This document shows positions 4,945 through 11,832 of a stretch of 21,825 nt of DNA, one piece after another. The stretch covers positions 1 through 21,825 of IMG/VR virus record IMGVR_UViG_3300032047_001627; one strand, 5' to 3'. The notes below the pieces were generated by a model. It made no database searches. It saw nothing but the letters and a program-made list of their open reading frames with translations, and had not been told where the DNA came from. The stretch's first letter is position 1, and each line of letters opens with the position of its first letter. The position numbers and the translations under genes are program-made. Source of the stretch: a virus.

Positions 4945-5077
4945 GTTAGATCGCTCTATATGGTTGATCCCCTCCGCTCCATAGAGCGGTCTAACAAGGA
5001 GTAGGGGGGTGCACCTCCTTAGGGGCGTTTACTCATTGAGTCGCCACTGCACCCCTCTACTCTCTACTGAGAGGAGG
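4945..5077 (+). promoter_or_regulatory. Structured leader with possible ribosome-site switch
   Basis: Stem P joins 4945-4959 with 4981-4995 (15 bp, one wobble). Stem Q joins 5001-5013 with 5048-5060 (13 bp, one wobble) and encloses a smaller hairpin (5024-5027/5042-5045 and 5031-5034/5038-5041). CTCCTT at 5015-5020 can pair with AAGGAG at 4996-5001. The overlapping CCTCCT at 5014-5019 can pair with the Shine-Dalgarno sequence AGGAGG at 5072-5077 of the gene at 5082. CTCTC (5060-5064) can also pair with GAGAG (5069-5073) and cover part of that site. These alternatives suggest translation control by refolding. No known riboswitch class was recognised. Confidence 0.5.
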
Positions 5078-5081
5078 ACCA

Positions 5082-5270
5082 ATGGCAGGTCCACACAACT
5101 ATTGCGTGTATTTCTCTACCGTTGTAGAGATGCACATATTGGTTGATGCCAATTCTGAAGAGGAAGCCACACAGTTGGTGGAGGGCTTCAGCAATACTAT
5201 TGACTGGAACAGCGCAAGTAAAGGCGTGTTTGGTCAAGAGGAAATTACCGTACACGGTGTGACAGCATAA
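5082..5270 (+). CDS. Unknown 62-residue protein
   Basis: AGGAGG (5072-5077) lies 4 bases before the ATG. The protein starts MAGPHNYCVYFSTVVEMHIL and continues with a VDANSEEEATQLVEG helix. The order strand-helix-strand, with the wording VDA-x-S-E-E-E-A, is typical of small alpha-beta domains in which a strand is followed by an amphipathic helix, as in many short phage hypothetical proteins. No catalytic or metal motif is present. It follows the structured leader at 4945-5077, which may control its translation, and its stop overlaps the next start (TAATG). Confidence 0.65.
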   Translation: MAGPHNYCVYFSTVVEMHILVDANSEEEATQLVEGFSNTIDWNSASKGVFGQEEITVHGVTA

Positions 5271-5464
5271 TGGCGTTGGAACACAATCATAGAACCTACC
5301 AAAAAGGGTTATGCCGTTGCGGTATATGCAAAGAGGCGCGTCTGCGTTACGACGCAGAGCGTAAGCGCCTCAGACAAGCGCGGGTGCCTGTGCGCCCGCT
5401 TAGATTAGACAAAATGGTGCACGACACGATAACACGTGAAGAGTACAACAAAGCGAGAGGATAG
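5270..5464 (+). CDS. Small His/Cys zinc-binding-type phage protein
   Basis: The ATG overlaps the previous stop. The 64-residue, very basic protein has the pattern H5-x-H7, T9-Y10, then G-L-C15-R-C17-x-x-C20-x-x-A. A layout of H-x-T-x-x-Y-x-x-G-C-R-C-x-x-C-x-x-A is shared by many short proteins of actinobacterial phages. The His and Cys residues could hold one zinc ion. A Lys/Arg-rich helix follows (residues 21-42), which would suit contact with nucleic acid. Function is not established. This family resemblance is one of the reasons to suspect an actinobacterial host. Confidence 0.7.
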   Translation: MALEHNHRTYQKGLCRCGICKEARLRYDAERKRLRQARVPVRPLRLDKMVHDTITREEYNKARG

Positions 5465-5469
5465 TCATT

Positions 5470-5970
5470 ATGGCTAAAATTATCAGTGAGTTCCCTACAG
5501 TAGGAAGAACTCGTTCAAGTAAATACCCGTGGGGTGAATGGCTTGACGGCCAGACACGCTGTTTAGAAAAGGCATTCTTAGGTGATGAGGGTGACTTTGA
5601 TTGCAGTCCTAAGTCTTTCCGTCTTAGTATTTACCAAGCGGCTAAAAAGGCTGGCGTTAAAGTCAGAACAGCGCAAGATATAGATGCGAATGGAAGAACC
5701 ATTATCTATGTTCAAGCGTTTAATGATGGACCCTATTTCAAGGGTACTACGGCATCAGGCGTTGATGTCTTTGATGACGAACCGCAGACAGAGGAACATG
5801 AAACCTCTGACATAGCGAACGTTATTACGGACCTAAACAACTTTGAAGATGAATTAACGCAATCAATAGAGGAAGCATTACAAACTGCCTCAGCAACGTT
5901 AAACGAACTTCAAGAAACCGCAGACCAACTTGATGGTCCGTCTGACATCTTCTTTGAAGATGAACTGTAA
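5470..5970 (+). CDS. Unknown two-part protein with acidic coiled C-terminus
   Basis: The start ATG has AGAGGA (5457-5462) upstream, a moderate ribosome site. Residues 17-79 hold SSKYPWGEWLDGQTRCL, then DFDCSPKSFRLSIYQAAKKAG and a VKVRTAQD strand. A compact domain of this kind (Tyr-Pro-Trp-x-x-Trp-x-D-G, a Phe-x-x-x-x-Tyr-x-Ala-Ala helix, a basic strand) occurs in small proteins of actinobacterial phages and may bind DNA; that is inference. Residues 100-166 are highly acidic with a heptad-like stretch (LNNFEDELTQSIEEALQTAS) that probably forms a coiled coil. The acidic half could mimic DNA or bind a partner protein. Confidence 0.65.
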   Translation: MAKIISEFPTVGRTRSSKYPWGEWLDGQTRCLEKAFLGDEGDFDCSPKSFRLSIYQAAKKAGVKVRTAQDIDANGRTIIYVQAFNDGPYFKGTTASGVDVFDDEPQTEEHETSDIANVITDLNNFEDELTQSIEEALQTASATLNELQETADQLDGPSDIFFEDEL

Positions 5971-5988
5971 CTGTCACACAACTGTAAT

Positions 5989-6083
5989 ACTTTCGTAGCA
6001 CGAAAGTCACATTGCGTTGATAGGATCAAATGGTACTTAGTTCCCGCCCCCACTTAAACAGAGTGGGGGCGGTTACTTAGTAC
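5989..6083 (+). repeat. Two hairpins before the replication operon
   Basis: A small hairpin joins 5989-5995 with 6001-6007 (7 bp, loop TAGCA). A larger one joins 6044-6054 with 6062-6072 (11 bp, GC-rich, 7-base loop) and continues outward to 6033/6083 with nine more pairs and three mismatches. The outer arms also contain the direct repeat TACTTAGT (6034-6041 and 6074-6081). The element ends 13 bases before the first replication gene. It could end early transcription or bind a regulator; there is no T-tract after the stem. Confidence 0.7.
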
Positions 6084-6096
6084 AGTCTGGAGAAAC

Positions 6097-6885
6097 ATGA
6101 GTAAATACCCTATTCACAAAGATGAAAAGGGCCGCTGGGTCCACACTTGGGTGAGACAATCTGCAATTAAAACTGCAGATATGTGCCTTGAAAGATTTCG
6201 TACTGACATCTTTAACGTACACCCACCTTTAGAGAAGGACGCAGCAGCATTAGGTACAGCGTGCCATCAAGCGGCGGAAGATGTATTGAACGCCAAAGTA
6301 GATGGCATAGCAGAGATGAGCGAGAGCGACGCAGTAGCGGCTTTCATGTATGCGTGGTCGGAAGCAATAGACGACATAGATGCATGGGAGAGTTACACCG
6401 TTGAGCAAGCCACAGAAATAGGTGCGGAAAAGGTAACGAGTTGGTACAGGGAAGTTTATCCCGAACTCAAACCCTTATTCGTGGAAAAACACTTTGATGT
6501 GATGCTTTACGAAGATGACGAGCGCGTCGTCAGGCTTTCAGGGACCATAGACTTGGTTGAACGTGACCGTTTATGGGACTGGAAATTCCCCAAAAGGGAT
6601 TATTCAAGAGAGAAATGGCAATACGAGCGTTGGGATATCCAAAGCATCGCTTATTGTTATGCCTTAGGTATACCGAATTTCTCTTACAGAATTATGCACC
6701 CTAAAGGTGTAGGACATATAGATTTAGAGCGTAACCAAACTCACTTTGATTGGTTACGCACAAAAGTCTTGGCACTCTGCCACGTCGTTGAGTCACAAAC
6801 ACCCGCGCCTTGGGTGTTAGGCGACAACGGTTGGTGGTGTTCCGAGAAATGGTGCGACAACTGGTCGCACTGCAAGGGCCGTTAG
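6097..6885 (+). CDS. RecB/Cas4-like PD-(D/E)XK nuclease, probable Fe-S type
   Basis: This 262-residue protein matches the RecB/Cas4-like exonuclease fold. Visible motifs are H57 in GTACHQAAE, E130 in VEKHF, D152 in SGTIDLVE, D161-x-K163 in WDWKF, and QSIAYCYAL, the Q-x-x-x-Y motif of the family. One Cys near the N-terminus (C30, in ADMCLERF) and three near the C-terminus (C248, C253, C259) stand where Cas4 and AddB-type nucleases hold a 4Fe-4S cluster. The usual role is degrading DNA ends, here to create single strands for phage recombination or to process replication ends. A Shine-Dalgarno-like TGGAGA precedes the ATG. It opens the replication operon, with an SSB-sized unknown protein, an ATPase and a primase behind it. 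Confidence 0.85.
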   Translation: MSKYPIHKDEKGRWVHTWVRQSAIKTADMCLERFRTDIFNVHPPLEKDAAALGTACHQAAEDVLNAKVDGIAEMSESDAVAAFMYAWSEAIDDIDAWESYTVEQATEIGAEKVTSWYREVYPELKPLFVEKHFDVMLYEDDERVVRLSGTIDLVERDRLWDWKFPKRDYSREKWQYERWDIQSIAYCYALGIPNFSYRIMHPKGVGHIDLERNQTHFDWLRTKVLALCHVVESQTPAPWVLGDNGWWCSEKWCDNWSHCKGR

Positions 6886-6898
6886 GAGGATAACTAAC

Positions 6899-7627
6899 AT
6901 GGCTTTTAAACCAATGAGTCCGCAAGAGCGGGCAAGCATAGAAGCACAAGTGCTGATAAAGGCAGGCGCTGAACTCGCAGTTGCAGAAATTGCAAACGGC
7001 GATGAAGGCGTTGCGGTAACGATGGCGATAGATAATGCCAAAGCGTTAGCGCAAGCAATGCCAGCACTTAAGCAGGAACTGGAAGGTTCCATAGTTGCGA
7101 CAACAACTGCTACCGCCATGAGGGCGATCACCGATACTTTTGGTGAAGTGGAAGCAGTTGCTCCGCAACAACAAGCACAAGCACCTGTTAATGCAGGTGG
7201 GGCAAGACCGTCAATGTATATTGACGATAGCGAGTACTCTTTAGTACATAGGCTTTTCCTGTTTGAGAAACAAGCGGGCATAGCATATGGGTCTAAAGAC
7301 TCATTCTTTATGGATAACCAAGCCATACGGAAATTGTTCCAAGACGGACAGCGCCAATTCCCCGCCGATTACTGGGCTGAATCAATGCGCGGCAAAGACA
7401 TACCTATAACCAAGAACGGTAAATGCGGGCTTGGAGACTTTAGAGTCAAGAAGGGTGTGACTGCCGCAGAGGACGGTACATTTTATGTAGCGCAAGGAGA
7501 AGGCACTTATGGCGTTGCCAATAAGAGCGGATACTTTGGTGCTTTAGTTAAGCACACTCCGTTCAACTGGGCTGAACGTCCGCAACCTTTAGACCCACAG
7601 GGTTGGTTAGTTGGTGCTGATGGTTAA
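6899..7627 (+). CDS. Unknown 242-residue replication-cassette protein
   Basis: AGGAGGA (6884-6890) stands before the ATG. Residues 1-60 are Ala-rich and helical. Residues 75-105 form a Gln/Ala/Pro-rich linker. Residues 105-242 hold a folded part with aromatic residues and glycines (SKDSFFMDNQAIRKLF, then KCGLGDFRVKKG, then GYFGALVKHTPFNW). I do not recognise it. Its place between a nuclease and a helicase-like ATPase is where phages often keep a single-strand binding or annealing protein. That is suggested only by context; the usual acidic tail of SSB proteins is missing. Its end overlaps the next start by 8 bases. Confidence 0.7.
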   Translation: MAFKPMSPQERASIEAQVLIKAGAELAVAEIANGDEGVAVTMAIDNAKALAQAMPALKQELEGSIVATTTATAMRAITDTFGEVEAVAPQQQAQAPVNAGGARPSMYIDDSEYSLVHRLFLFEKQAGIAYGSKDSFFMDNQAIRKLFQDGQRQFPADYWAESMRGKDIPITKNGKCGLGDFRVKKGVTAAEDGTFYVAQGEGTYGVANKSGYFGALVKHTPFNWAERPQPLDPQGWLVGADG

Positions 7628-8639
7628 GCGGCTCTCTCCAGAGGCTGCCCAAGCACTTGTTGGTAAGGGGGGGGCAACCCCCTCTGCCAGTAAGAAAGAA
7701 GAGGGGATATCATCTACAGACCTAAAGCGTTTGTTCACTCCCAAATCTGAGCAAGTGAAGCGTATGCGACATGACCTCAGATCAGGTGGAGAATGGACAT
7801 TCGGCGTTAGGGCCTTTGATGAGGCAACCTTAGGCGGGGCGCGGCCAGGCCAGTTAATTACGTTAATTGGTAAAACGCATACAGGTAAGACGATGATGGC
7901 TATGAACATGGTTGCTAAAAACCGAGGACATAGGACATTGTGGGTAAGCCCAGACGAAACTGAAACAATGTTTTGGGGGCGTTACGCTGCTATGCGTTTA
8001 GAAATAAGTCAGAAAGATTGGATAAGTAGGCTCATTCGTGAAGATGAACAAGCGTGGATAAGAACAGGCGAGATCATTGGAAGCGAAACGAACCTACATT
8101 TTGAATCTACTGGCATGTCCGTAGACGACTTAGATAAGGCAATGCGTATTGCGGCGAGCGAACTCTGGAACGGAGAACGCCCGCACGTTCTCGTATACGA
8201 TTATCTTGAACTCATTCGTGGAGGAGGATCTGGCGATGCCGCCAGCGTCCAATCCAAGATTGAATCATTCAAGCAACTCGTATCCGACTGGCGTGTCATC
8301 GGTGTTGTTCTTCACCAATCAGGTAGAGGATCAGGCACTAGAGGACAAGCAGGCGGCATTGACTCTGGTAGGTTCGCATCTACAAGTGAAAGCCATTTCG
8401 TGTTTGAAACATGGAGGCGTTGGGACGACACCAATTTGGAAGAAGAGGTGCGTCACCACTACATTGACGAAGTTAGTGTAGGCTTGTGGAAGAACAAAGC
8501 AGGCGAAGGCGAAAAAGCAGAAGTAAACTTAACTATACACCCTAGTGGCAGGCTCTTAGAGCCAGGAGTTACGTGGGAGCAGTTAAGTTTTAAAGATAAC
8601 GAGGTGGAAGATTATGCCGAGTATGAAGAAACTGTTTGA
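7620..8639 (+). CDS. RecA-fold helicase-like ATPase (DnaB/RadA-type core)
   Basis: I start it at ATG 7620, inside the end of the previous gene; a TTG at 7611 is the alternative. Counting from this ATG, Walker A is GKTHTGKT at residues 84-91, and Walker B is HVLVYDYLEL with D194. A later GVVLHQSGRG segment corresponds to the His/Gln sensor motif of RecA-fold helicases. The domain is preceded by about 60 residues with no DnaB-type N-terminal domain, and GV-x-x-FDEATLGGARPGQL is the typical entry to a RecA core. This suggests a stand-alone phage replicative helicase or a KaiC/RadA-like ATPase. It is followed immediately by a primase, which supports a helicase role at the fork. Confidence 0.82.
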   Translation: MVKRLSPEAAQALVGKGGATPSASKKEEGISSTDLKRLFTPKSEQVKRMRHDLRSGGEWTFGVRAFDEATLGGARPGQLITLIGKTHTGKTMMAMNMVAKNRGHRTLWVSPDETETMFWGRYAAMRLEISQKDWISRLIREDEQAWIRTGEIIGSETNLHFESTGMSVDDLDKAMRIAASELWNGERPHVLVYDYLELIRGGGSGDAASVQSKIESFKQLVSDWRVIGVVLHQSGRGSGTRGQAGGIDSGRFASTSESHFVFETWRRWDDTNLEEEVRHHYIDEVSVGLWKNKAGEGEKAEVNLTIHPSGRLLEPGVTWEQLSFKDNEVEDYAEYEETV

Positions 8640-9627
8640 GGGCTTTCCCTATGCTTATGGGACAGATGAAGGCGGTTGCCGTTGGGCAGACGTCACTGAT
8701 TCCCTGTTTGAGCGCCACTTAGTCGGTGAAGAGATGATTGGGATATACCCAATGGTCTACGACCCAGAAGAAGAGGCGTCGCCAGCAGGTTGCACAGCAT
8801 GGAAAATGGACGACGGACGACGGATTTACGAATCCGTTAATCCCGACCTATGGAAATGTTTGTGGGGCGCTATAGACATAGACGAGGGAGAGGACTCAAT
8901 AGTCCTTGCTCAAAATGCTACAGCACTTTTGAGAGCCTTGAATATAAACGCTTGGCCTGAACTGTCACGCAGTAAGGGTTGTCACGTTTGGGTTTTCTCT
9001 GCTGACTGGGTTAAGGCTTCTATTATGCGTAGAGCCTTAATGGCTGTCATGCAAAAAGGAGACATACCGTATGATGCGGTCTACCCTAAGCAAGACACCC
9101 TAGACGGACCCCCAGGAAATTACATGCGGCTACCATACGGAGGTAAGAGTCCACTTGGTAGGCAAGTAATCTTAGATGAGGAAGATAAGCCAATGTCTGT
9201 GTCTAACTTTGTGTATGAGGCTGAACATAATCGTACAGCAGTTGAATACATAGAAGAAGCCGCAACCTTATGGGAACCACCAGTATCCAAACTCCCACCA
9301 AATCGTGAATACTCTAAAGAGCCTTTAATGGCAGTAGATGGAACACGCTTACGAGGAGTTGCAAAACGAATGTGGGAAGATGGACCCGTCGCCTACTATA
9401 CTGCCGCTGAAGGCGCAGGTAGAGGTAGACACGGTTTTCTTAACAGGTTCGCAAGAGCAATGTGGGAAGCGGGATACCAAACCAATGACATAATGACGTG
9501 GACTAAAGACCTAGACTCACGCTTATCTAATTGGTGGCCCGAAGGATCAAAGTTCATAGGCAGACCAGATTGTGACAAGCAAATTGAAAAACTCGTCAGT
9601 AGCGCCCACCAACAAGCCAGAAGGTGA
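8614..9627 (+). CDS. Archaeo-eukaryotic-type primase (AEP superfamily)
   Basis: The ATG overlaps the ATPase gene by 26 bases, with GGTGGAAG before it. Three AEP signatures are present in order: the metal-binding D88-x-D90 in GAIDIDEGED, SKGCHVWVF (S120-K121-G122-C123-H124), and GNYMRLPYGGK (168-178). The C-terminal part (about residues 240-337) is helical, with GRHGFLNRFARAMWEAG and a regular RPDCDKQIEKLV end, and resembles the PriCT-type domains that follow such primases. The enzyme would make primers for phage replication, together with the ATPase in front. No DNA polymerase gene is in the window. A primase-polymerase activity cannot be excluded. Confidence 0.83.
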   Translation: MPSMKKLFEGFPYAYGTDEGGCRWADVTDSLFERHLVGEEMIGIYPMVYDPEEEASPAGCTAWKMDDGRRIYESVNPDLWKCLWGAIDIDEGEDSIVLAQNATALLRALNINAWPELSRSKGCHVWVFSADWVKASIMRRALMAVMQKGDIPYDAVYPKQDTLDGPPGNYMRLPYGGKSPLGRQVILDEEDKPMSVSNFVYEAEHNRTAVEYIEEAATLWEPPVSKLPPNREYSKEPLMAVDGTRLRGVAKRMWEDGPVAYYTAAEGAGRGRHGFLNRFARAMWEAGYQTNDIMTWTKDLDSRLSNWWPEGSKFIGRPDCDKQIEKLVSSAHQQARR

Positions 9628-9982
9628 ATATTCCTTTGTCGTGCAAGGCCGTCCCCGAACCAAGGGGCGGCCACGCATGTCAAAGGGAGGAAGAGTCTAC
9701 ACACCGCAAGAAACTGTACGCGCTGAAAAAGAGTACATAACTGCGGTAGGTGACAACCCGCCTGTGTTTGAAGGCCCTGTCTCACTTGAACTAACGTTCA
9801 TGGAAGATGCCACCCTAGTTACGATTAAGCCAGTAGAAACTTGGGACACCCCTTTAAGGGGTGACCTAGACAACTACTGCAAACTAGCCTTAGATGGCAT
9901 ACAACGTGCAGGAGTCTTAAAAGACGACAGACAGGTAGTGATACTTTCTGCTGTGAAGATACGGTCAGGAGAAAACGAATGA
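9572..9982 (+). CDS. RusA-like Holliday junction resolvase
   Basis: The protein reads VVQGRPRTKGRPRMSKGGRV near its start and GDLDNYCKLALDGIQRAGVL, then DDRQV, near its end. These are the RusA signatures: G-x-P-x-x-K-x-R-x-R, then the acidic D98-x-D100 and D118-D119 that bind Mg2+. RusA enzymes work as dimers and cut Holliday junctions or branched replication DNA before packaging. No ATG lies upstream of the conserved core, so translation must begin at a GTG (9572, used here) or TTG (9584), both within the end of the primase gene (56 or 44 bases of overlap). No clear ribosome site precedes either, so coupling is likely. The gene ends in an ATGA overlap with the next one. Confidence 0.85.
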   Translation: MTSKLKNSSVAPTNKPEGEYSFVVQGRPRTKGRPRMSKGGRVYTPQETVRAEKEYITAVGDNPPVFEGPVSLELTFMEDATLVTIKPVETWDTPLRGDLDNYCKLALDGIQRAGVLKDDRQVVILSAVKIRSGENE

Positions 9983-10410
9983 GTTTCAAAGATCAATCTT
10001 TCAAACAGCGCTTTCAAACGATGGGAGACATAGCAGAGCGTGCCTATGAGGAAACAACGACAGTTAAGTTCTGTCGTTTCGGACTCAACCGCCCGCCAAT
10101 AAACATGTCTATGTTGCCCTTAGAACTAAGGCACACACCAGACTACCTAACCTCTTACGGCCTTGTAGAAGTACAAGGTTTTGGAGATGACCAAACGCTT
10201 AAAGTTAAATTAGACAAACTAAAAGCACTTGAGTGGTGGAACAAGGTTCACCCAGTTTCTTTATTCGTATACGACTCAAAGCACAATAGAACTTGCTCCT
10301 TGAGTATGAGCGACGTAAAGAAACTTGCACGCAAAGCAACAGTTGAAATGTTTCCTGAAGGTAAAAGATACTACGCCATACCAGCAGTGCTAATATGGCC
10401 TGATGTCTAG
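9979..10410 (+). CDS. Putative PD-(D/E)XK-like nuclease with E-x-Q motif
   Basis: The start overlaps the RusA-like gene (ATGA). The 143-residue protein begins with a helix (SFKQRFQTMGDIAERAYEE, E20), continues through FGLNRPPI, and then gives HTPDYLTSYGLVEVQGFG followed by a KVKLDKLKALEWW helix. The order E20, D55, E64-x-Q66 and then lysines on a helix resembles the core of PD-(D/E)XK nucleases, with Gln in place of the usual Lys. I recall similar proteins in other phages as conserved hypotheticals. Next to a resolvase, a second branched-DNA or end-processing nuclease would make sense. The nuclease assignment is inference. Confidence 0.6.
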   Translation: MSFKDQSFKQRFQTMGDIAERAYEETTTVKFCRFGLNRPPINMSMLPLELRHTPDYLTSYGLVEVQGFGDDQTLKVKLDKLKALEWWNKVHPVSLFVYDSKHNRTCSLSMSDVKKLARKATVEMFPEGKRYYAIPAVLIWPDV

Positions 10411-10777
10411 GAAAGAATTTTTACGTGACCCTATAGAGTACGAGTGGCTGTTTGATAAAGGATCAACAAGTTCACCTAAACAACCAGCCACCGTACTGCA
10501 GGTTCTTCAAGAGTCTGCACCACATGCGGTCATGCCCATTTCAGCAGAAGAACGCTTCCACCTAAGAGAACTAATAATAGACACATTAGAAACTCTCACA
10601 GATATGGAAATTTGGATAATAAACGCATTGCTATTTGAACGCATGAGTTTAAGAAGAGCAGGGTTCATACTAGGTATACCTAAAACAACCCTTGCTCGTA
10701 AGCGAGATGCAATCCTTAAAGGACTGCAAGAAAAATTATTACAACACGAGTACATAAAGGAGTACTTAAATGACTGA
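10403..10777 (+). CDS. Sigma-region-4-like helix-turn-helix protein
   Basis: The ATG overlaps the previous gene by 8 bases. In this 124-residue protein, residues 50-112 form a sigma-region-4-like domain: LETLTDMEIWIINALLFERM, then SLRRAGFILGIPKTTLARKR (the helix-turn-helix, about 81-104) and a C-terminal LKGLQEKL helix. The phrase S-x-x-x-A-G-x-x-L-G-I-P-K-T-T is typical of sigma-70-family region 4 and related regulators. Residues 1-45 are not recognisable as sigma region 2, so it is not a full sigma factor. It may direct host RNA polymerase to later promoters or be a DNA-binding regulator. Its position near the end of the early operon would suit a middle-to-late switch. Confidence 0.65.
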   Translation: MSRKEFLRDPIEYEWLFDKGSTSSPKQPATVLQVLQESAPHAVMPISAEERFHLRELIIDTLETLTDMEIWIINALLFERMSLRRAGFILGIPKTTLARKRDAILKGLQEKLLQHEYIKEYLND

Positions 10778-11327
10778 ATTAGCACCTAGAATACTCCCAA
10801 CAACATGGGACGATGCCGCCGAATTGGCGGCATATTGGATAGACACCAAACGCAAAGAGGGCTTTAAACACCCGCACATGTCTAAAGAACACGCCATAAC
10901 TATCATGCGTAACGAGTTTGACGACTTTGCCGCCAAGTTTTACGGGAATCCGCCAGAAGATCAAATAGGCGGAGACTGGTTTATCGCTATGGCTATTGTC
11001 ACACTAGACGCAGAAGAACATTTCGTAGATGAAAGGGACCTTGTAGGCGATGGAGCCACAGGAAATATACCGCACCTAAGAAGCAAGATGGAAGATTACG
11101 GTCACAACAATATCCAAAGATTCGGACTTGATGGACTAATAGTGCGCATACACGACAAGATAGCGCGCTTAGAAAACCTTACAGAAAGGGACTCAGGTTC
11201 TCCGAACCATGAGTCCATAAATGACACGTTTACAGATATCGTGGGCTACTGCATCATAGGTTGGCAAGTAATGCTCAACTGCTGGTTGCTTCCCTTAAGA
11301 GAGAACGACGAAACACTAGAAAGGTGA
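10770..11327 (+). CDS. DUF1599/Nmad1-like phage protein
   Basis: The ATG overlaps the previous gene by 8 bases. The C-terminal two thirds of this 185-residue protein show the pattern of the small DUF1599 (Nmad1) domain: MEDYGHNN (107-114), GLDGLIVRIHDKIARLENL (119-137), then HESINDTFTDIVGYCIIG (147-164). The D-Y-G, R-x-x-D-K, E-S-I-x-D-T and D-I-x-x-Y segments fit. Nmad means nucleotide-modification-associated; such proteins occur in phages beside base-modification genes, though no other modification gene is in this window. The N-terminal 100 residues are helical, with TWDDAAELAAYWIDTKRKEG. It is the last gene of the rightward operon and its 3' end overlaps the opposing operon by 12 bases. 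Confidence 0.6.
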   Translation: MTELAPRILPTTWDDAAELAAYWIDTKRKEGFKHPHMSKEHAITIMRNEFDDFAAKFYGNPPEDQIGGDWFIAMAIVTLDAEEHFVDERDLVGDGATGNIPHLRSKMEDYGHNNIQRFGLDGLIVRIHDKIARLENLTERDSGSPNHESINDTFTDIVGYCIIGWQVMLNCWLLPLRENDETLER

Positions 11328-11660
11328 GTCGTCGTCGTCTACCTCAAACTTGTATATGTCAGAAGTTAGTTCAGTTGCCTTCATTAAAAGTTCAGTAACC
11401 ATACTAAAAACGTAATTATGCACAGGGCTACGCGCAAAATCTCCACTTAAATTTTCTTGAGCAAAAGCCATAACATGCTCAAAAGGTAAGAGGATCAACA
11501 TTCCTAGATCACCCTCATGCCATACCGCATGACTTCCTTGCTCTAAGGACATCAACTCTGAAGATTCCTTCATGCTCTCCCGAATAGACTCAGCAAGAGA
11601 ATCGCCTTCAGCGATCAGCCACTCTTCAAAAGCAGCGTCCTCTTCGGGGCCGATAGACAT
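11316..11660 (-). CDS. Unknown acidic 114-residue protein at the end of the late operon
   Basis: Translation starts one base after the stop of the holin-like gene (TAA-C-ATG). The protein is very acidic, with helices in the first 40 residues (EEDAAFEEWLIAEGDSLAES), an aromatic and hydrophobic centre (MLILLPFEHVMAFAQ) and an acidic DDDD-type end. The central hydrophobic part is too short and interrupted for a clear membrane span. I do not recognise it. Being last in the row amidase, holin-like, this gene, it could help lysis or be an unrelated late protein. Its 3' end overlaps the convergent operon by 12 bases. Confidence 0.65.
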   Translation of the reverse strand: MSIGPEEDAAFEEWLIAEGDSLAESIRESMKESSELMSLEQGSHAVWHEGDLGMLILLPFEHVMAFAQENLSGDFARSPVHNYVFSMVTELLMKATELTSDIYKFEVDDDDSPF

Positions 11661-11661
11661 G

Positions 11662-11832
11662 TTATTTTTTCAACACGCCTACAGGGTTTCTCATCACAAG
11701 ACCACCAACGAAAGTTATAGCGGCTTCTCCCGCTATATCTCCAGTAATAGCCAAAACAATGATACCTATAAGAGCGACCATGCTCATTAACTCTGTCTTA
11801 TATTGCATTACGTTGTCCATAAGTGTTTCCAC
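11662..11832 (-). CDS. Holin-like small membrane protein
   Basis: This short gene overlaps the end of the amidase gene by 25 bases. I chose the GTG at 11832 because AGGAAAGG lies about 4 bases upstream; an in-frame ATG at 11820 gives a 52-residue version. The product has a short polar N-terminus (with MDNVMQYKTEL), then a hydrophobic segment MVALIGIIVLAIT, a turn with GDIAGEAA, a second weaker hydrophobic segment (ITFVGGLVM) and a basic end (RNPVGVLKK). Two short spans with a basic tail directly next to an endolysin fit a small phage holin. Holins open the membrane so that the endolysin reaches the wall. The assignment rests on context and hydrophobicity. Confidence 0.6.
   Translation of the reverse strand: METLMDNVMQYKTELMSMVALIGIIVLAITGDIAGEAAITFVGGLVMRNPVGVLKK

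Noticed and set aside
6817-7326. Minus-strand open frame of 169 codons
   Set aside because: It is antisense to the Ala-rich start of the 242-residue gene; reverse frames of Ala-rich genes stay open easily, and the operon context supports the plus strand.
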